A DNA stretch of 64,000 nt, from contig OY723250.1 in NCBI GenBank assembly GCA_963210315.1, positions 1,302,001-1,366,000 on the forward strand, read 5' to 3'. Source of the stretch: Rhynchopus euleeides (taxonomy: Eukaryota > Euglenozoa > Diplonemea > Diplonemida > Diplonemidae). The notes under the pieces are model-generated. The model saw nothing but the letters and a program-made list of their open reading frames with translations. It made no database searches and had not been told where the DNA came from. Made by a program: the position numbers and the translations under genes. Shown in pieces: positions 57,701 to 64,000 of the stretch. Position 1 is the stretch's first letter. The number at the start of each line of letters is the position of its first letter.

Positions 57701-58998
57701 CCCTTTGTGGGCGAGGCTTGGGAAGGGCCAGAGGGGATGGGGTGGCAGCGGGCACACCTTGAGAGCACCGAGGCCTCAAGGGTGTGTGCACCTGCGTGGC
57801 TCGCTGGCATGGGCCACAGATGGGCGCAGATGGCAGCGGGTTGGTTACCTGTGCCGCGGGGTGTTGCCCAACGAAAAGTGGTCCGGTGTTCGGAGCTGTT
57901 TTGTTTACAGTTGATCGGCAGAGGGTGTTTCGACCGCAAAAAAGAAAGCGAAAAGGATTTACGATTGTTGTGAAGCCATCCCACCCACCCACCCCCCCGC
58001 CCCCTCACACGCGCCACACACCGCCCCTTGACTGGCGTGTGCCGGCTGAACGTGAACTGCAAGAACTGCACCCCATCTTATGCGCTCTTCTCTCTGGCGC
58101 GATGCTCTGAACACAGGCGTGGGCTATTCGAGGCCTCCCTTTTTGGAGGCGCCATGTGTACGTGGAGGTAGCCCTTGTCTTTGAAAAATATCCCACTCTA
58201 AACATGCACGAGGGAGGCCGCCTCGTATCCCCAGCCTTTGGCTGTCGAAATGGCGCCCGCCTTCGGATTCGGTGTGGCGTGAATGCAAGTCGTCGGCAGC
58301 GGGTGTCCCGTGGCCCGCGGCCCAGGAGTGGTTTGTATGTGCTTGGGGTTCTTCGCTACAATGGGTGCCGGCGAGGCGGTTTTGGTGCACTTCCTCTTCG
58401 ATAAGGTAAAAACCGCCGACCTTTTGTTTGTCGGACACTGTCGAGTAGCGAAGACCCCATTGTCTTTTTCGCTCACAGGCTTGCTTGTTCAAGCAAATGA
58501 TCCTGTGTGAATGTGCGGTGTGCTGAGTTGCTGTCTCGTGAGAAGGGGAAGAAGGGCGTCATCCAAGGTGCCAACAATTGCAAGGGCACCGTTCGAAGAA
58601 AACATCTTTCCACAGACAGCAGCAGGTATATTGCGATAGAGATGCGGTCGACTCTTGATGTGTGTGTGTGTGTGTGTTGTTTTGATCGTCATCTGCCGAA
58701 CCATCGTCCCAGACTTCTTCCCTGCCTTTCCGCTTTGATTGGTGCCGTCCCCTGTTTGGGCGTCCCATCGGGCAGTGGTCACGGAAAAGCCTCTTTTTTC
58801 ATTGTTTTTGCTGATGTTTATTGGGGGATTTGCTCTGTGTCGACCTGTCAGCCTGCCACTGCTGCCGGGCTCACTCTTCTGCATCTCAGGGCGATTCACC
58901 CCGTTTTTTTCCCTTTTGGGTTCTTTTTTTTTTGCAATGAGGGACAGGCGAGCGACTCGAGTTTGTTTGAGTCGTGCTGAACATGCTTTTTTTTTGCT
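54731..58998. other. 4.3-kb gene-poor region
   Basis: No supported gene. Visible features are G- and C-runs (54985-55005, 55085-55107, 56466-56480, 57182-57200, 57340-57353), a (CCA)n tract near 56087-56103, and (GT)n tracts near 56487-56499 and 58660-58676. Many frames are open for 60-180 codons because stops are rare in this GC-rich DNA. Confidence 0.4.
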
Positions 58999-59153
58999 AG
59001 TTACGAGCGACAAAGCGAAGCAAGTCACGGCATATTGAAGGAAATCGTACAGCGAGTCTTCAGGATGAACACATTCGTTCCATGACGGAGCTGTCTTGTT
59101 GCAGCTACCTGATGGGCGTTGCTACAATAGGGCGGAAGGAACATACGATTTTG
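58999..59153 (+). repeat. Short interspersed repeat, copy e (internally shortened)
   Basis: It begins AGTTACGAGCGACAAAGCG, contains GAAGGAAATCGTACAGCGA, loses most of the middle (the CACAGCCTTGAGACA block is absent), and ends ACAATAGGGCG then AACATACGATTTT. Confidence 0.6.
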
Positions 59154-60038
59154 TGCCAGTACACCCTATGTCGGTTTCCCTTTGCCACAGATAGGGATAC
59201 ATCAAAGGCGGTGCCCTCACCCCCGCCCTCTCCCCCGGGTTCGGCCAAGCTGGGAAAAATATCGAGCCGGGCTCGCAAAAAAAACAAATATCTACACAAC
59301 ATGACGAAGCATGGAATGGGACTTGTGACCAATCTGTGCCGATCTGTGATTCGTGTTTGCGTGCGTGCTGTCGGCACATAAGAACCTTTACTGTGCTGCG
59401 AACATAACCAGGTGAACTGACTGCCCTGAGGCAAAGGACACTGACAGTGCTGGAGAGAGGTCACAGTATATGACATCGCCGCCTGTGCGCCAGGCTGGTG
59501 ATCGTCTAAACTACAATAGCGTGCGGTTTTCCTTCGGGAAAATGATGCATGTTCTGGATTGCCACATTTGAAAGCATGTGGTCTCAAAGAACCTAGAGAA
59601 AATCTTTCAGATGAACTTATTTGCACCGAGTCTTGCGGAACTGCAGTGGAGGCTCCCAGCCCTGTCGGGGGCTGAGGCCTTTCACTGCGCCGTTACAAAC
59701 AAAGCCGTTTGAAATGCAATAAACAATATTGAACGATCGCTTCAGCGACCTGCCTTCTTCAGTAATTTCAGTCTCGGGTCGTCTGTGCCCAATAAAAAGC
59801 AAGCCCTCACCAAAAAAAAACAAGGCAGTGTCACCGAACACGGAACATTTTACCATCGCCAAATGCCGAACTGAACTGCAGAATTCTGCAACAACATCCC
59901 TGCCATAACGTGACTGCAGGGCCGAGGTGCGAGTGCCCGGATTGTCTTGGCCTGCCACAAAAGACATTTCGGGTCTTGCCCCGTGTTTGACAGTCTGAAA
60001 AATTGACCTTTGTCCCTCCCCTGTGCCCATCCACCTAT

Positions 60039-60083
<45 letters not shown>

Positions 60084-61613
60084 GGTGCTGCTAGCGGCGG
60101 CGCCCCGCTTATTCCTTTCTTCCCCGGCTTCAAGTCGCATGTCCCCGTCTGAGGGGGGCACCTCACGCTCAAACACCCCTGCCTCCCACGGGATACGGCA
60201 GTTCATATATGCTTCGATGAGCTGTTGGTGGTGTGGCAAAAAATCATTGCAACCCACCCGCGGCCAAAGCGTATGATTCTACATGAGTTATTGCTGCACA
60301 TTTCCAACATTTTTCAAAACCAAAACCGAAAGCCCGGTGTTCGAACAGTATTCGTTTCGGAGAACCCCTGCCAAACCCCTCTCCCCCCCTGCACCCCCTG
60401 CCTCTGAACAGCGAAGAGGTTCGGCTCTGCTGCCCCACTTTTCTCTACTTTGACTACCCACCCACTCACGTCTCTGATGTGCATGCTGTCCCCGATATTT
60501 CTCAAAAAAAATCAGCAAACATCCTTACCAAAACAACAGGGATCCGCAGAGGGTCAGCGGATGCCCCGGCGCTGCACCGAGGTGAGTGTACTATTTTATT
60601 TTGATTCGCCACATTTATTTTTACAGGATTGCTTTGCGTTTTATTTGTGCATTGTTTTTTTTTGTTTCGCCGTTTTTGTTTTACCTTCTGCGTTTTCCTT
60701 TTTTTGTGACAGCCCGCCCCCCCACCCCCCCACCCCCCCCGGCCAATACTCAGAACGCTCTTTTCATTTTGCACCGCACTCCCCATTCCTCTTTTGTGGG
60801 CCCACCCCCCCTCGCACGCCACACCAGAGGCTGTGTGCGTTTTTTTTGTCCAGCAGTTCGAAGAAACACCCAACTTTCGTTGACGGCCCTTCTCTCTTGA
60901 GATCCCCTCGGTTTCATAGTTTCTCACATCCCACCACTCTCACCCCGAGATGCCCCGAACGCACCATCGCCACCCGAATCCGCTTGCCTGCCCTCCCACC
61001 CCCTGCTCAGGAGCCCACCAACCAGCGGTTTGTGTGCCCCGGGGCATGCTGAGCCGAAGTTGGTGTCACCCGCACAACGAATTCTCATTGGAAACGGCGT
61101 GTGCAGGAAGGAGGCTGCATGCAAGAAAAAACGGGGGGGGGGGTCCTCTTGGTGGCACAAACCGCTAGCCTCAACCAACCACTACCCTACCCACCCCTCC
61201 CTCCCGTGTTGCTGCGGCAGCCTGGGTATTGCTGCGGAGGCGATGGCGGGTTCAGCAAAGTCTGTTCCTTCAGAAAAAGGATCGATTAGTGCCTTCGCGT
61301 TGGGTTTGGCCAAATATTTTGGGGCTGTCGACTTTGCGAAGTGGTTCGCAAGAGGGCCGAGGCCACGGTGAACGGGTTTCCAACGTTGGCGATCGCAGAG
61401 CTGTCACAGCAACAACAAAAAAAGGGCATGGCTGCGCTTTCGCCAGCGCATGAGCGCATGTCAGTTTGGCCACCCTCAACAACCACCATCACCCCTACGA
61501 TTGTGAGCAGGCGCCTGGCTTCTTTCTGCACTTGAGGGTGAATCCTCCCACTCCTTCCCCCTTCCACCCCCCTCCCCAATGCATCTGTATTCATGGCGCT
61601 ATTCATTTTTACT
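59154..61613. other. 2.5-kb gene-poor region
   Basis: A (TC)n run lies at 60042-60080. A 42-codon frame (61242-61370, MAGSAKSVPSEKG...) has ordinary amino-acid composition and could be a terminal exon, but nothing supports that. No other candidate. Confidence 0.35.
60042..60080. repeat. (TC)n microsatellite, 39 nt
   Basis: An uninterrupted TC run, much shorter than the one in the CHMP3 intron. Confidence 0.9.
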
Positions 61614-61823
61614 AGTTACGAGCGACGAAGCGTAGCGAAGTCGCGAAGTAACGAAGGAAATCGTACGACTGAAGCTTTGGATTAGCACCTCATGCCACTT
61701 CACAGGGCCTCAACACAGCCTTGAGACAGCAAGTGTGCGCTCAACAAAAAGTAGTCCGGAACTGTTCTCCCACAGTTGCTGGACAGGGTGTCTATAATAA
61801 AGCGAAAGGAGTACGATTTTTTA
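61614..61823 (+). repeat. Short interspersed repeat, copy f (best full-length copy)
   Basis: It begins AGTTACGAGCGACGAAGCG, with a 5' hairpin formed by GTTACgaGCGAC and GTCGCGAAGTAAC. It continues AAATCGTACGACTGAAGC, GGATTAGCACCTCATGCC, ACTTCACAGGGCC, CACAGCCTTGAGACAGCA and CAGTTGCTGGACAGGGTGTC, and ends GTACGATTTTTT. AAATCGTAC near the start and GTACGATTT at the end are inverted. Confidence 0.75.
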
Positions 61824-62025
61824 GTTTTTTTTTGCCATTTGGCACGTATGCAGAACAAAAAAAATGACATCCCTGTGTGAACCCCTTGTGTGAATCACCC
61901 CGAGCCCTGCATGCCAGTGCGGGGTTTCGGGGTTTTTGTGTGCATGGTTTATGGCCATACGTCTGTCGGAATGTAAAAAAAAAAAAAAAAAATCTGGGGA
62001 ACACAACTGACACATCACACACACA
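61824..62025 (+). other. Probable 5' untranslated region of the retrotransposon
   Basis: It lies between the short repeat and ORF1 and contains an A-run (61976-61992). The element's 5' border and promoter cannot be placed from one copy. Confidence 0.4.
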
Positions 62026-63792
62026 ATGTCCCACGCTGCCTCTGTCCCCCTGCACCCCTCCACGACGGGGTTCCCTGGGGAGGCGTCGGCTAAGCCGGCG
62101 CCGAGCGAAGCTGCAGGGAGGAAGCAGCGATGGGTGTTGCGGGAGAAGGAGTGGAGTGCCGACGTCAGGCACTCAACAGACGAGCTGGCCGCCAAGGGCG
62201 GCATTATGCTGTGCGCCAAAGGCGACGCACAGCGCCTGATCGCGAGGTGCAGGGAGCACCCGCCGCCGGGACCGGCGGCAATCCTGACCGTCGAGGCGAC
62301 GGAGGGGGGGAAGGGGCGCAGCCGTGTCCTCTCCCTCCTGGTCGAGCGCGACGGCGAGACCCGGGGGCTGCGGCGGCACCTGCTGCAGCTCCACAGTGAC
62401 CCCGTACACTACGGGGCTAGCAGCAGCCCGGGCCTGAAAGCCCCCAAGGGCACCCGGGAGTGGGTGGTGATGGAAGCACCGCCAGCCACCCCCCTCACAC
62501 ACACACACATCCGCACCTGGCTGCGGGCCCACGGCGCGGAGCCGGACGCGGTCATCGCGATGACCGGCACCACCTGGGCCCGCCGCTTCAAGGTGGGTGT
62601 GGACAGTCGACAGGTCAAGGACCTGCTGCGTGCGAGCGGCGAGAGCGACATCTTCTGCCGCCCCCATTTCCACACCACCACACACCCCGACACAGTCGTG
62701 CGCCTGCCGCTCGACGCCACCATCCAGCAGGCACAGGAGAAGGCGGGCCGGCTGAGCGGAAGGGTCGTCCTGGTGAAGGGCGGCCTCGGCATCGCAGTGC
62801 CGAACACCGCCGGGCACTGTGCCACGGCAGCAGTCGTCGGTGACGAAGCTGCAACCCCCCTGCAGGGGAAATATGTACTGGAAGGGCTGCCCACACAGTA
62901 CACCGCCCGCTGCACCAGGGACCTGCTAGAGGAAATAGGCTGGCAGGCCCACATCCTGGCGTCAGCCAGGGAACCGAACGGGCGAGCAGTGCTGCTGCGC
63001 GCCCCCACCGCCCCCCAAAAACTCGGCGCGTACTGCGTCGACAGCAACACCTACCTGGTGTTGCGGCGGTACCGCGAGCCCGAGGACCTGGGGCTCTTCC
63101 CCCGCCGACGGAGGGCAAAGCGCACCAAGCCCCCGCCGAAGCCGACCCCACCTCCCGCAGCCCCGGAGCAGCCGCAGGGAGTGCCGGGGAGTGAGCTGGC
63201 GAACAAGGCGACAAAGAAGACGAAGAGCAACAAGAGCAAAAAGAAGAAGTCCAAAATCGACGCTGAGATGAAGGACAACGCCCCAACGCCCCACGCCACC
63301 ACGACCACCGACCCCGCCGCCGCCGCCACCGCCGCCGCAGCAGCCACCGCCACCGCCAACCTCGCCAGGGTGCAAGCCCTCCTCGAGCAGGCAGAGCGGC
63401 GTGCCGCCGAGGCAGAGCGGCGGGCCACCGCGGCAGAGGAGCGGGCCGTGAACCAGGAGAGCCAGTTCACGGCCGCCCTGCGAGCGATGCAGGCTCGCCT
63501 GCAGCACCTGGAGGCGGCAACGAAGCCGCAATCTAAGCCGAAGAAGCAGACCAAGCCGGGCTCCAACCCCCTTCCTCGAAAGGCCGACCCGGCCTCCACC
63601 ACCCCAGACCGGGGGACCAAGGGCCCACCCCCGAAGTCCGCCTCCCCGAAGCCCCGGACACGCACGGGGCTGACTCCTAAGAAGAAAAGCCGGACACTCA
63701 CCCCGACTCGGACTACAACCCTCCGCACGAAGCACATGGCCCCGGCGGAGCCGGTGCAGAAACGCCTGTGTGAAGAGCCCCTCTTCAACTGA
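62026..63792 (+). CDS. Non-LTR retrotransposon ORF1 protein (588 aa)
   Basis: It starts at ATG 62026 (MSHAASVPLHPS). The first 370 residues form one or two globular regions I do not recognise (WVLREKEWSADVRHSTDEL; FKVGVDSRQVKDLLRASGE). They are followed by a basic Lys/Pro segment (RRRRAKRTKPPPKP; KKTKSNKSKKKKSK), an Ala/Thr stretch, a coiled coil of about 60 residues (LEQAERRAAEAERRATAAEE), and another Lys/Pro/Thr tail. Basic tails and coiled coils are usual for ORF1 nucleic-acid chaperones. It ends in TGA at 63790-63792 followed by CGG, and the same frame continues open into the endonuclease ORF. The role, RNA packaging, is inferred from position and composition. Confidence 0.8.
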   Translation: MSHAASVPLHPSTTGFPGEASAKPAPSEAAGRKQRWVLREKEWSADVRHSTDELAAKGGIMLCAKGDAQRLIARCREHPPPGPAAILTVEATEGGKGRSRVLSLLVERDGETRGLRRHLLQLHSDPVHYGASSSPGLKAPKGTREWVVMEAPPATPLTHTHIRTWLRAHGAEPDAVIAMTGTTWARRFKVGVDSRQVKDLLRASGESDIFCRPHFHTTTHPDTVVRLPLDATIQQAQEKAGRLSGRVVLVKGGLGIAVPNTAGHCATAAVVGDEAATPLQGKYVLEGLPTQYTARCTRDLLEEIGWQAHILASAREPNGRAVLLRAPTAPQKLGAYCVDSNTYLVLRRYREPEDLGLFPRRRRAKRTKPPPKPTPPPAAPEQPQGVPGSELANKATKKTKSNKSKKKKSKIDAEMKDNAPTPHATTTTDPAAAATAAAAATATANLARVQALLEQAERRAAEAERRATAAEERAVNQESQFTAALRAMQARLQHLEAATKPQSKPKKQTKPGSNPLPRKADPASTTPDRGTKGPPPKSASPKPRTRTGLTPKKKSRTLTPTRTTTLRTKHMAPAEPVQKRLCEEPLFN

Positions 63793-63795
63793 CGG
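63790..63795 (+). promoter_or_regulatory. Candidate stop-codon readthrough site UGA-CGG between ORF1 and ORF2
   Basis: ORF1's stop is TGA and the next codon is CGG. UGA followed by CGG is a known leaky context in several plant RNA viruses. The frame downstream is identical to ORF1's, has no ATG before the 2A-like motif, and has no further stop to the window end. Readthrough is therefore the simplest way to reach ORF2. This is inference. Confidence 0.5.
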
Positions 63796-64000
63796 GGAAG
63801 CCCGCCATCCCCAAACCGACCGCGCCACATCTTCGAGACCAAGCGAGACCTTCTCCTCCGGGCGGGTGACATCGAGCAGAACCCTGGTCCGGCACAGCAC
63901 CTCAAGTGCCTGACCTGGAACTGCAACGGTCTCACCGAGGCGAAAAAAGCGGAACTACAGCACCACCTCGCAACCCAACGGTACGACGTCGTGCATCTGC
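63793..64000 (+). CDS. Start of retrotransposon ORF2: 2A-like peptide then APE endonuclease (cut by window)
   Basis: In frame with ORF1, about 23 residues after the TGA, stands LLLRAGDIEQNPGP (63850-63891). It matches the 2A consensus D-x-E-x-N-P-G-P, which makes the ribosome skip the bond before the final Pro. Directly after comes AQHLKCLTWNCNGL, the first motif of AP-type endonucleases with the conserved Asn, then a helix up to the window edge. 2A at the N-terminus of ORF2 is known in L1Tc/ingi and some other APE-type non-LTR elements. There is no ATG between the ORF1 stop and the endonuclease. Confidence 0.85.
63862..63891 (+). other. 2A-like ribosome-skipping motif (AGDIEQNPGP)
   Basis: It holds the complete C-terminal 2A signature with upstream Leu residues. 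If translated, it would separate the upstream peptide from an endonuclease beginning with Pro. Confidence 0.85.

Overview
The window is nuclear DNA of a GC-rich single-celled eukaryote. The evidence is a eukaryotic multidomain acetyl-CoA carboxylase, an ESCRT-III subunit, the splicing factor SLU7, a receptor-like kinase, a cyclic-nucleotide-type K+ channel, GT-AG introns (mostly starting GTATG) and non-LTR retrotransposons. Every gene I can support lies on the + strand, and most are intronless or have a few introns near the 3' end. That one-way layout, together with retroelements resembling the ingi/L1Tc and Dualen/RandI types, would fit a euglenozoan such as a diplonemid, or an alveolate. The sequence does not settle the lineage.

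Layout. 1-2930: the 3' coding part of a retrotransposon with a restriction-like endonuclease, an OTU protease and a FYVE-like zinc finger. 2931-7900: non-coding DNA with a 950-bp inverted-repeat element and about 40 copies of a 31-bp tandem repeat. 7913-24169: six genes in a row, namely a ubiquitin-like/DUF4116 repeat protein, a membrane JmjC protein, an unknown protein, a secreted glycoside-hydrolase-like protein, an Ala-rich coiled-coil protein, and CHMP3/VPS24 (four exons, one intron carrying a (TC)149 tract). 24170-27275: non-coding with foldback elements. 27276-30719: a Kelch-trefoil-transmembrane-kinase receptor. 30720-40880: a repeat-rich gene desert with foldback elements, truncated RNase H-type retroelement ends and a short interspersed repeat. 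40883-54730: an EF-hand K+ channel with a cyclic-nucleotide-binding domain, SLU7, and acetyl-CoA carboxylase. 54731-62025: a second gene desert. 62026-64000: the 5' part of a retrotransposon, where ORF1 ends in UGA-CGG and the same frame continues into a 2A-like peptide and an APE endonuclease.

The host genes do not form one pathway. They cover membrane trafficking (CHMP3), splicing (SLU7), fatty-acid synthesis (ACC), membrane signalling (kinase, channel) and several poorly known proteins. The most unusual content is the mobile DNA: the ORF1/UGA/2A/ORF2 arrangement at the right edge, the protease and zinc-finger rich retroelement end at the left edge, and TA-flanked foldback elements built from nested copies of a short core.
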